Shown: piece by piece, positions 1-5,494 of the stretch
Numbering within the stretch: position 1 is the first letter of the stretch
How the letters are laid out: each line of letters starts with the position of its first letter
NCBI GenBank assembly: GCA_015494245.1
Contig: WGBN01000484.1
Location: forward strand, 1 to 5,506
Reading direction: 5' to 3'
Source of the DNA: Saprospiraceae bacterium
Lineage (GTDB): Bacteria > Bacteroidota > Bacteroidia > Chitinophagales > Saprospiraceae
DNA length: 5,506 nucleotides
Translations under genes and position numbers: made by a program
The notes under the pieces: generated by a model
What the model was told of the DNA's origin: nothing
Databases searched by the model: none
The model's input: the letters and a program-made list of their open reading frames with translations, nothing else

Positions 1-106
1 GAGCGCGGGCGGCAGAGTGTGTTGGCCGGTCGAAGCAAAAACCCATTGTAAGCAGTATGCGCATTTGCCGAAAGGCTTGTCTTGAGCATTTGCCGAAAGG
101 CGCTGC
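1..106. repeat. Degenerate and truncated copies of the ~70 bp repeat
   Basis: This is the left part of the repeat array next to the end of the TerC gene. Positions 1-37 align without gaps to the 37-base stretch at 191-227 of the intact units, with 9 mismatches, so this is an old diverged copy that may continue beyond the window. Positions 61-76 and 86-101 are two perfect copies of the 16-mer that closes each unit (GCATTTGCCGAAAGGC), only 25 bases apart, so the copy between them has lost its middle. I find no convincing gene here. Non-coding repeat is the best reading. Confidence 0.75.
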
Positions 107-311
107 CTTGAGCAGTAGGCTGAGCGCGGGTAGCCAAGGGCGTAAGCTAGTCGAAGCATTTGTCGAAAGGCTTGTCTTGAGCAGTAGGCTGAGCGCGGGT
201 GGCCAAGGGCGTAAGCTAGTCGAAGCATTTGCCGAAAGGCGCTGCCTTGAGCAGTAGGCTGAGCGCGGGTGGCCAAGGGCGTAAGCTAGTCGAAGCATTT
301 GCCGAAAGGCG
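107..311. repeat. Tandem array of three ~70 bp repeat units
   Basis: Three head-to-tail units begin at 107, 176 and 246 with CTTGAGCAGTAGGCTGAGCG. They are 69, 70 and about 66 bases long (the last lacks its final bases) and nearly identical: the first has TAGCC where the others have TGGCC, and GTCG for GCCG near its end. The joint between units is either GGCTTGT or GGCGCTGC, which explains the 69/70 difference. With the GCGCTGCC joint, an imperfect hairpin can form (239-246 with 257-266, two-base bulge; likewise 100-107 with 118-127). Each unit also has GCC-GAAA-GGC, a short stem with a GNRA-type loop. The array ends 10 bases beyond the TerC stop codon. The elements CTGAGCG and GTCGAAGC resemble dispersed repeats I recall from Bacteroidota intergenic DNA, but that is memory, not a search. 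Unequal unit length breaks any reading frame, which argues against coding. Confidence 0.88.
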
Positions 312-320
312 TATAAAACC

Positions 321-1280
321 CTATGATTCAGCCGGTTTTTTGTACAGGGAGATGAGAATGCCGATGGAGAGCATGAGGACGATAAAGCCGAGCGAAAAGG
401 GCACCGGAATCTCTATGAAGTCGTGTGCCAGCATTTTCAGGGCGATAAAAGCGCGGACTCCGACGAGGCTGTACTCTAAATACTCGAAGCGGTCGAGCAT
501 GGAGTTGAGGACGAAGAAGAGCGCCCGCAGGCCGAGGATGGCGAAGATGTTGGAGGTATAGACGATGAAGGGGTCGGTGGTGAAGGCGAAGATGGCGGGG
601 ATGGAGTCGAAGGCGAAGATGATGTCGGTGCTTTCGATGACGAGCAGGCAGATGAAGAGGGGGGTGGCGGTGAGGTATTTCTTTTTGCGCACGAAAAAAC
701 GGTCGCCGTGCAGCTCGTGGGTGACGGGGAAGAGCCTTTTGAAAAACCTGACAATGGGATTGCGCCTGGGATCAATTTCCGTGTCTTTGAGGCGGATCAT
801 TTTGTACACGGAATACAGGAGTATGATGCCAAAAACGTAGATCAACCACTCGAAGCGGTGGATGAGGAAGAGGCCGCCGCCGATCATCAGGCCGCGGAAG
901 ATGAGAGCGCCGAGGATACCCCAGAAGAGCACTTCGTGCCGGTATTTCCCCGGGATTTGGAAGTAGTTGAAGACCAGGGCCATGACAAAGATGTTGTCGA
1001 GGCTGAGGGATTTTTCGATGAGGTAGGCAGTGAGGTAGGTGAGCATGGCTTCCCAGCCCGTATGTGCCTCGAAATTGCGGATGCCCAGGCCGTCCCAATG
1101 GTTTTCATAGACCAGATAGACGATGCCGGAGAAGGCCAGGCCTATGCTTATCCAGAGTAGCGACCACCCCAGGGCTTCTTTGCCGCCAATGGCATGGGCG
1201 CGGCGGTGGAAGACGCCGAGGTCGAGGGCCATCAATGAGCCTATCAGAGCAATAAAAGCAATCCAGGCAGCAATGTGCAT
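321..1280 (-). CDS. TerC/Alx-family integral membrane protein (probable metal-ion transporter)
   Basis: A 319-residue polytopic inner-membrane protein of the TerC family, closest in size and motifs to E. coli Alx (321 aa), which is linked to manganese export and pH response. Visible hallmarks are ALDLGVFHRRAH near residue 20, EKSLSLDNIF at 89-98, ESTDIIFAFDSIPAIFA at 216-232 and TSNIFAILGLRALFF at 242-256. The acidic residues inside the membrane segments of these motifs are typical of the family. About eight or nine hydrophobic segments are apparent, with a basic loop near 170-200 (RRNPIVRFFKRLFP, RKKK). I chose the ATG at 1280 because the longer reading begins with GTG at 1307 inside the fabI terminator hairpin, and because family members typically start just before this hydrophobic helix. 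No long leader is present, so there is no room for the Mn-sensing yybP-ykoY riboswitch that often precedes alx genes. Its promoter is not evident. Transcription may be by read-through from fabI. The exact substrate is inferred. Confidence 0.93.
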   Translation of the reverse strand: MHIAAWIAFIALIGSLMALDLGVFHRRAHAIGGKEALGWSLLWISIGLAFSGIVYLVYENHWDGLGIRNFEAHTGWEAMLTYLTAYLIEKSLSLDNIFVMALVFNYFQIPGKYRHEVLFWGILGALIFRGLMIGGGLFLIHRFEWLIYVFGIILLYSVYKMIRLKDTEIDPRRNPIVRFFKRLFPVTHELHGDRFFVRKKKYLTATPLFICLLVIESTDIIFAFDSIPAIFAFTTDPFIVYTSNIFAILGLRALFFVLNSMLDRFEYLEYSLVGVRAFIALKMLAHDFIEIPVPFSLGFIVLMLSIGILISLYKKPAES

Positions 1281-1292
1281 TTCGCTGAGATT

Positions 1293-1323
1293 AAAAAAGC
1301 GCAGCACTTTGGGAGTGCTGCGC
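1293..1323 (-). terminator. Intrinsic terminator of fabI
   Basis: A perfect 10-bp stem (GCGCAGCACT, 1299-1308, with AGTGCTGCGC, 1314-1323) encloses a 5-base loop. On the minus strand it is followed directly by six T residues (A1293-A1298 on plus). It begins 8 bases after the fabI stop codon. On the plus strand no T-tract follows, so it acts on minus-strand transcription only. The T-tract ends just 12 bases before the TerC ATG. Confidence 0.93.
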
Positions 1324-1331
1324 CTGGCGAT

Positions 1332-2132
1332 TTATTGTAGGAGAGCCGGATTGACACCCATGCTGGAAAAACCGCCATCGTGATAGAGGTTTTGCATGGT
1401 GACCATCCGGGTGTAATCGGAGAATAAGACGGCACAGAAGCGGGCACAGTCTTCGGCGGAGGCATTTCCGAGGGGGGACATTTTTTCGGCATAGCTGAAA
1501 AAGTCGTCAAAACCCTTGACGCCGCTGCCGGCGGTAGTTACGGTTGGGGATTGGGAAACCGTGTTGACGCGTACTTTTTTGCGTTGTCCGAAATGGTAGC
1601 CGAAGCTGCGTGCAAAGGATTCGAGCAGGGCTTTGGCGTCGGCCATTTCGTTGTAGTCGGGGAATACGCGCTGGGCAGCGATGTAGCTCAGCGCTACGAT
1701 GGAGCCCCATTCGTTCATGGCATCTTGTTTCCAGAGGGTTTGCATGACGCGGTGAAAAGAGATGGCCGAAATGTCAAGCGTCTTGTGCATCCAATCGTGA
1801 TTCAGGTCTGTGTATTCACGCTTTTTGCGCATGTTGAGTGACATCCCAATGGAGTGGAGTACGAAGTCCAGGCCTCCGCCGAAGTGAGCTACCGACTCGC
1901 TGACGAGTTTTTCCAGGTCTTCCATGCTGGTGGCATCTGCAGGGATGACGGGCGCATGGATTTTTTCTGCCAACTCGTGGATTTTGCCGAAGCGCATAGC
2001 CACGGGGGCGTTGGTCAGGACGATTTGTGCGCCCTCGGCAGTACATTGCTCGGCAACTTTCCAGGCGATGGATTGCTCGTCTAAAGCCCCAAAAATAATG
2101 CCCTTCTTGCCTTGAAGTAAGTTGTGGTTCAT
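1332..2132 (-). CDS. fabI: Enoyl-[acyl-carrier-protein] reductase, NADH-type (FabI)
   Basis: A 266-residue cytoplasmic enzyme of the short-chain dehydrogenase superfamily that reduces trans-2-enoyl-ACP, the last step of each fatty-acid elongation round. The N-terminal cofactor site is the FabI variant GALDEQSIAWKVAE (residues 15-28). VLHSIGMSLN (91-100) corresponds to the E. coli segment around G93. The catalytic signature Tyr-x6-Lys is present as Y160 and K167, with the additional family tyrosine Y150, all offset by four from E. coli Y146/Y156/K163. SQSPTVTTAGSGVKGF (193-208) is the substrate-binding loop in the form I associate with Bacteroidota, followed by MSPLGNAS (218-225). The start ATG at 2132 gives the expected MNHNLLQGKKGIIFGA opening. 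The C-terminus stops soon after YHDGGFSSMG, shorter than some Bacteroidota homologues as I remember them. It is transcribed divergently from fabH and closed by a strong terminator. Confidence 0.95.
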   Translation of the reverse strand: MNHNLLQGKKGIIFGALDEQSIAWKVAEQCTAEGAQIVLTNAPVAMRFGKIHELAEKIHAPVIPADATSMEDLEKLVSESVAHFGGGLDFVLHSIGMSLNMRKKREYTDLNHDWMHKTLDISAISFHRVMQTLWKQDAMNEWGSIVALSYIAAQRVFPDYNEMADAKALLESFARSFGYHFGQRKKVRVNTVSQSPTVTTAGSGVKGFDDFFSYAEKMSPLGNASAEDCARFCAVLFSDYTRMVTMQNLYHDGGFSSMGVNPALLQ

Positions 2133-2157
2133 AGGTCTTTACGGTTGGTTTGAACGA

Positions 2158-2165
2158 CAAAGATA
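2158..2165 (-). promoter_or_regulatory. Probable -7 promoter element of fabI
   Basis: On the minus strand the bases read TATCTTTG, an exact match to the Bacteroidota -7 consensus TAnnTTTG. It would place the transcript start roughly 20 bases before the fabI ATG. A clear -33 TTG is not seen at the usual distance, so the upstream half is degenerate or absent. Confidence 0.55.
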
Positions 2166-2186
2166 GGGTTTTCCCCTGCTTTTCAT

Positions 2187-2194
2187 TATATTTG
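2187..2194 (+). promoter_or_regulatory. Probable -7 promoter element of fabH
   Basis: The plus strand reads TATATTTG, an exact match to TAnnTTTG, 24 bases before the fabH ATG. This implies a short leader of roughly 18 nt. The expected -33 position (about 2163-2169) has GATAGGGTT rather than TTG, and it overlaps the fabI -7 element on the other strand. An A-rich run (AAAAAAA) lies just before the start codon instead of a Shine-Dalgarno sequence, as is common in this phylum. Confidence 0.55.
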
Positions 2195-2218
2195 CTGCCC
2201 ACACCAAAAAAATCAATT

Positions 2219-3286
2219 ATGAAACGCAGCATCATCGCAGGGATTGGTAAGTATATCCCCGAGCACGTAGAGACCAATGACGACCTTTCTCAGATTATGG
2301 ATACTTCCGATGCGTGGATACAAGAGCGCACGGGCATTAAAGAGCGGCATTTTGCCGACAAGCACAAGGACACCCCTGCGAGCATGGGCGCCAAAGCTGC
2401 GGAAATAGCCATTGAGCGGGCGGGTATCTCTAAGGAGGATGTGGATTTCATCATCTTCGCAACGCTTAGCCCTGACTATTACTTTCCCGGCAGTGGCGTT
2501 TTGATGCAACGGGAGTTGGGGATTGCTCATACTGAAATAGGCGCCCTGGATGTGCGTACTCAGTGTACAGGCTTTATCTATGGGTTGACGGTGGCCGATC
2601 AGTTTATCCGCACGGGCATGTATAAGAACATTCTGCTGGTGGGGGCTGAAAAGCACTCTATGGGACTGGATTTCACCACGCGAGGTCGCAATGTGAGTGT
2701 AATTTTTGGAGATGGTGCCGGAGCTGTTGTCCTTCAGCCTGTCGAAGATGAAAATCGCGGCATCCTTGCGTCGGCTTTGCACTCTGACGGAACCCATGCG
2801 GAGATTCTGGCTATGGTTAACCCGGGTTCACATGGAGGATATCATCACGAGAAATTAGGCTTGGAAGTGGATTTTGGATTTTCCGAAAGTCGCTATGATC
2901 CTATTTTTGTTACCCGCAAGATGTTGGATGCAGCCCAGCTCTTTCCGTATATGGATGGGCCGACGGTCTTTAAAATTGCCGTGCAAAAATTTCCGGCAGC
3001 CATTCTGGAAGTGCTGGAAAAAGCAGGCAAGAAGCCGGCTGAACTCGACCTGCTGGTGCCCCATCAGGCGAATTTGCGCATCAGCCAGTTTGTCGCCAAG
3101 CGCCTGGGGCTGAAAGAAGACCAGGTGTATAACAACATTCAGCGTTATGGCAATACTACGGCGGCCAGCATTCCCATCGCCCTTTGTGAGGCCTGGGAAG
3201 AAGGGCGCGTCAAAGAAGGCGATTTGGTTTGCCTCGCAGCTTTTGGCAGCGGTTTCACCTGGGGGGCGAATTTGATGAGATGGTGA
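2219..3286 (+). CDS. fabH: 3-oxoacyl-[acyl-carrier-protein] synthase III (FabH type)
   Basis: A 355-residue thiolase-fold condensing enzyme. FabH enzymes join an acyl-CoA primer to malonyl-ACP and so start fatty-acid synthesis in the cytoplasm. The N-terminal motif DAWIQERTGIKERH (31-44) is characteristic. The catalytic triad is visible: Cys116 in DVRTQCTGFIYG, His282 in VPHQANLRI and Asn312 in RYGNTTAASIP. The C-terminal loop is AFGSGFTWGA (341-350). The His-Asn distance is 30 residues as in E. coli, but Cys-His is 166 rather than 132, so about 34 extra residues lie between them, probably in the region of residues 200-245. This accounts for most of the length beyond the 317 aa of E. coli FabH. 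The start at 2219 (MKRSIIAGIG) is preferred over an upstream in-frame start at 2150, because the upstream residues are not FabH-like and overlap the promoter region. A specialised ketoacyl synthase III paralogue cannot be excluded. Confidence 0.93.
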   Translation: MKRSIIAGIGKYIPEHVETNDDLSQIMDTSDAWIQERTGIKERHFADKHKDTPASMGAKAAEIAIERAGISKEDVDFIIFATLSPDYYFPGSGVLMQRELGIAHTEIGALDVRTQCTGFIYGLTVADQFIRTGMYKNILLVGAEKHSMGLDFTTRGRNVSVIFGDGAGAVVLQPVEDENRGILASALHSDGTHAEILAMVNPGSHGGYHHEKLGLEVDFGFSESRYDPIFVTRKMLDAAQLFPYMDGPTVFKIAVQKFPAAILEVLEKAGKKPAELDLLVPHQANLRISQFVAKRLGLKEDQVYNNIQRYGNTTAASIPIALCEAWEEGRVKEGDLVCLAAFGSGFTWGANLMRW

Positions 3287-3438
3287 TTGGGCTTTGAGAA
3301 AGCCGGAATGTCTGCTGAACTGTCTGAAGGGTGCGTAGGGCTCTTTTTGGGTTTTACAATCATCTGATAATCAGTGGGTTATGTGCTCTGTGTACTGAAA
3401 AAGGGGCCGTTTTGGGGTTCTTAGAATCCGGATTATTT

Positions 3439-3472
3439 TTTGGGAATGGCATAGGTGGTACAACTAAGTTTG
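3439..3472 (+). promoter_or_regulatory. Probable promoter of the acidic small-protein gene
   Basis: TTTG (3439-3442) and TAAGTTTG (3465-3472, exact TAnnTTTG) are separated by 22 bases, within the spacing I recall for Bacteroidota promoters. It is the best-formed promoter in the window. It would start a transcript near 3478 with a leader of about 60 nt before the ATG at 3537. The rest of the spacer after fabH (3287-3438) shows only weak hairpins (for example 3290-3304, six-base stem) without T-tracts and no credible gene. Confidence 0.55.
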
Positions 3473-3536
3473 TGATGTGTCCGGGCATTATGGATGCTTA
3501 TCAAATTAGATGTGTATCACCTTAAATGCTACAAGT

Positions 3537-3746
3537 ATGAAAAATCGGGATTTTTACACTTTGCCGGAAGAGCAACTGTATGACATTTTAAAAGAGATGG
3601 ATGTCCTCTTTGAGGAATTTGAGCAAATGCCTCCGGAGGCACAAACGGACTTGCTGATTAGAGCCATGATGCTTTTGGATGGGAAAGACATCGTTTTTTC
3701 AGATGAGGAGCAATCTGAAGAGTGGGAGGATGATGATTCCATCTGA
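3537..3746 (+). CDS. Hypothetical very acidic 69-residue protein
   Basis: I do not recognise this protein. It begins MKNRDFYTLPEEQLYDIL and has 22 Asp/Glu against 5 Lys/Arg, a net charge near -17. Residues 10-48 look amphipathic and helical (PEEQLYDILKEMDVLFEEFEQMPPEAQTDLL contains regularly spaced Leu/Phe/Met), and the tail 55-69 is an almost pure acidic stretch with one Trp. There is no signal peptide, membrane segment or Cys. I chose the ATG at 3537 over the in-frame ATG at 3510: it gives a more natural N-terminus and leaves a reasonable leader after the promoter at 3439-3472. The gene stands alone on the plus strand and converges on the next gene with a 16 bp gap, without an obvious terminator. 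Acidic small proteins can be binding partners, antitoxins or DNA mimics, but nothing here selects one of these. Confidence 0.72.
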   Translation: MKNRDFYTLPEEQLYDILKEMDVLFEEFEQMPPEAQTDLLIRAMMLLDGKDIVFSDEEQSEEWEDDDSI

Positions 3747-3762
3747 GTGCTTGTGTAGTCTT

Positions 3763-5274
3763 TTAATTCCTCAGGGTGTCGAGTGCAATTTCCCAGAGTG
3801 TTTCAAAGGGGATGAGTTCGATTTCAAAGGGCTGGTCGGCCAGTTCTAAGGGGTGTTGCCGGAGTTCATCCAGCCACTTTTGGGCGCGCTTTTGAATGGT
3901 CTGCGGGTTGAAGCCGGCCTCCGGTATGGTACAGAGCATTTTGATGAAGGCGCGGGGCCTGGGCAGCTCGTCAAGGTATTGGTAGGCGTATTGGCGCAGG
4001 GATTCCGTTTTGCCGATGAGGCGGTCGTGCTTCCGCTCATCTATGAGCTGATGTAAGAACTGCAGGATGAGGATCTTAAGGTTGAGGCCCTGCTTGTCCT
4101 TGGAAAAGTGAGGTACTTCATTTATGAAAGTGCTGAGTCGAAAGCCCGGTCGCGGCTTGCCATTGTCTTTGATCAGCCCGGCCCTCAGCAAAAACTCCAC
4201 ATAGGCCCTGTTAGTGTACCAGATTTCCCGGGTGTGTGCCTTTTGCCTTTGCAGGATATCTCTCTTTGCGTAAACCTCCTGGATGACCTCCAAGGCCTTG
4301 TCGTATTGGGCGGAGCGGAGGTAGAGGAGGTTGTAAAGCTCCATGATTTTTAGCCAGTTGAAGTCTGGCTTGTTTTTGTTATTTAAGGCCTCATTAAGAT
4401 AGCTTCTTGCTTCCCAATAGTCTTTTTTTAGTATGTAGCATAGGGCTATGTTTAGTACAAAAGTCAAACGTCCACGCTGGACAGGGAAGGGCTTTTGATC
4501 TAATTTTTGTAATGTTTGCTTACAAATTAAGATTCGGCTTTTCAAGTGTCTTGAACTCGTATATGCATACAATATAGCTATTGCAGTGTCAGTTATAGCT
4601 TCTATCGTATTGATTTGTTTAGTCATTTTAAGCAGTGATTGAATTTGAGCCTCCATTAAGGTGTTAACTTCTTGAAATTTGGAGCGGTTGGCTTCATATA
4701 AAGTGCTATCTTGACGTCTAACGTTATGGATTTTAGCCTCCAAATAATTGTTTTTTAGTTGCGTTTGCAGTATAGAGTAGTATTTTTTTGATAATTTAGT
4801 ATTCGTGTTATTTGTAGAGTAGTATTCATAAATGAGTTTCGCTGCTTCTATGCTGGGTTTTGTTAGTTCATAAAAAAGAGCTTTTTCTAAAACTTTCTTT
4901 GCTATAATTACTGCAGTCTGATAAGCATGTACTTTTTTCAAGATTTTGCAAACTGTTAGGTTTCGATAGCAGGATACTCGTGCATTACCTCTATCTTTAT
5001 ATTTGCCCTGAGAGAAAATTAGAAAAGATATAATGGTGAGCATGCGCTCCTTAATATTCTCTTTGATTTTTTGGAAAGATAAATATTTAGATAAGTCTTT
5101 GTCGTATAGGAGGTGAAATAATTCTTCTTCAGTTTCTATATTTTTGTAATTTAATTGTTTGTAAAACCTCTGAATCAAGGATGTCGATTTCTTTTCAGTA
5201 GGCCTGATGAGTAAGGAAAAGTTCTTGAGCTTGTGTTTAGTAATGATCTGTCTCAGTTCGATAAGGACTTTCAT
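3763..5274 (-). CDS. Uncharacterised 503-residue helical-repeat (TPR-like) protein
   Basis: The protein is predicted to be cytoplasmic and almost wholly alpha-helical, with no signal peptide. Residues 269-300 (RLTFVLNIALCYILKKDYWEARSY onward) and 311-335 (MELYNLLYLRSAQYDKALEV onward) have the spacing of small and large residues seen in TPR hairpins. The N-terminal part (1-90) is Lys-rich and contains IQRFYKQL and EEELFHLLYDKDLSKYLSF. The C-terminal part has distinctive stretches FRLSTFINEVPHFSKDK (378-394), FIKMLCTIPEAGF (443-455) and FEIELIPFETLWEIAL (483-498). I recall similar C-termini in hypothetical Bacteroidota proteins, sometimes in several paralogues, but no function. The start ATG at 5274 is chosen because the frame stays open upstream only through a terminator hairpin. 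Base composition is split: hand counts give 52-58% GC in 60-base blocks at 3841, 3961 and 4201, and 27-35% at 4501, 4561, 4801 and 5101. It could be a scaffold or regulatory protein, which is an inference from fold only. Confidence 0.85.
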   Translation of the reverse strand: MKVLIELRQIITKHKLKNFSLLIRPTEKKSTSLIQRFYKQLNYKNIETEEELFHLLYDKDLSKYLSFQKIKENIKERMLTIISFLIFSQGKYKDRGNARVSCYRNLTVCKILKKVHAYQTAVIIAKKVLEKALFYELTKPSIEAAKLIYEYYSTNNTNTKLSKKYYSILQTQLKNNYLEAKIHNVRRQDSTLYEANRSKFQEVNTLMEAQIQSLLKMTKQINTIEAITDTAIAILYAYTSSRHLKSRILICKQTLQKLDQKPFPVQRGRLTFVLNIALCYILKKDYWEARSYLNEALNNKNKPDFNWLKIMELYNLLYLRSAQYDKALEVIQEVYAKRDILQRQKAHTREIWYTNRAYVEFLLRAGLIKDNGKPRPGFRLSTFINEVPHFSKDKQGLNLKILILQFLHQLIDERKHDRLIGKTESLRQYAYQYLDELPRPRAFIKMLCTIPEAGFNPQTIQKRAQKWLDELRQHPLELADQPFEIELIPFETLWEIALDTLRN

Positions 5275-5342
5275 GTGCTTGTGGTTTGGCTTGGTTGAGA
5301 AAGGGGTTTTCGGATGCTTCTGTAAAGATACAAAAAAGCGAT

Positions 5343-5375
5343 AAAAAAGCGGACATGCCCTGTGCATGTCCGCTT
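5343..5375 (-). terminator. Strong minus-strand intrinsic terminator upstream of the 503-residue gene
   Basis: A perfect 12-bp stem (AAGCGGACATGC, 5347-5358, with GCATGTCCGCTT, 5364-5375) has a 5-base loop. On the minus strand the stem runs into a T-tract formed by its own two terminal T residues plus four more (5343-5348). No T-tract follows on plus. It sits about 70 bases before the start of the 503-residue gene, so it either ends a gene beyond the right edge or acts as an attenuator in the leader. Confidence 0.85.
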
Positions 5376-5404
5376 GAAAAAAACTGTGGTCGCCCTTATT
5401 CGGG

Positions 5405-5447
5405 AGTTTTGTGATTACTAAAGGGGGGTAAGTTTTGTGATTACTAA
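5405..5447. repeat. Pair of perfect 17-bp direct repeats
   Basis: AGTTTTGTGATTACTAA occurs at 5405-5421 and again at 5431-5447, a 26-bp period, separated by AGGGGGGTA. The copies lie between the promoter-like site at the right edge and the terminator hairpin, upstream of the 503-residue gene. Spacing of about 2.5 helical turns would suit a DNA-binding dimer pair or an RNA-level element. A simple local duplication is the alternative. Confidence 0.75.
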
Positions 5448-5450
5448 TTT

Positions 5451-5464
5451 TTTGACAAGTCAAA
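5451..5464. promoter_or_regulatory. Small palindrome, possible operator
   Basis: TTTGAC-AA-GTCAAA is a perfect 6-2-6 inverted repeat. Its right arm overlaps the minus-strand -7 element TATCTTTG (5461-5468), the place where a repressor would block initiation. A palindrome this short in AT-rich DNA could also arise by chance. Confidence 0.35.
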
Positions 5465-5494
5465 GATAGAGCGGCATGTGGGAGCTTGTATAAA
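5461..5494 (-). promoter_or_regulatory. Probable minus-strand promoter upstream of the 503-residue gene
   Basis: The minus strand reads TTTA (5494-5491), 22 bases, then TATCTTTG (5468-5461), an exact TAnnTTTG with a near-consensus -33 element. A transcript starting near 5455 would carry both 17-mers and the terminator hairpin before reaching the ATG at 5274, giving a leader of about 180 nt. A second, weaker match, TATCTTTA (5330-5323), lies after the terminator and could serve the gene alone, though it has no visible -33 element. Confidence 0.45.

Noticed and set aside
61..311. CRISPR array
   Set aside because: The whole unit of about 70 bp repeats without unique spacers, which is tandem duplication and not repeat-spacer structure.
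57..561. Open frames through the repeats giving repeated LSSRLSAGGQGRKLVEAF peptides
   Set aside because: They arise from the DNA repeat. Unit lengths of 69 and 70 bases shift the frame, and the second frame runs antisense into the TerC gene.
476..775. Ser/Pro-rich antisense and alternate-frame readings within the TerC gene
   Set aside because: Low-complexity shadow of the GC-biased codons of the real gene.
1281..1307. Longer TerC start at GTG 1307
   Set aside because: The codon lies inside the fabI terminator hairpin, and the added residues (MLRFFNLSE) are not typical of the family.
2150..2218. 23-residue N-terminal extension of FabH
   Set aside because: It overlaps the divergent promoter elements and precedes the canonical FabH N-terminus.
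3290..3304. Hairpin GGCTTT-GAG-AAAGCC just after the fabH stop
   Set aside because: Short stem with no T-tract after it, so not a convincing intrinsic terminator.
3331..3525. Possible 64-residue plus-strand gene in the spacer after fabH
   Set aside because: GTG start, no promoter or recognisable motif in front of it, and it runs across the promoter of the acidic small gene.
5275..5463. 63-residue N-terminal extension of the 503-residue protein
   Set aside because: It would be translated through the perfect terminator hairpin and the 17-mer repeats. The frame is open to the window edge, so the choice is likely but not proven.
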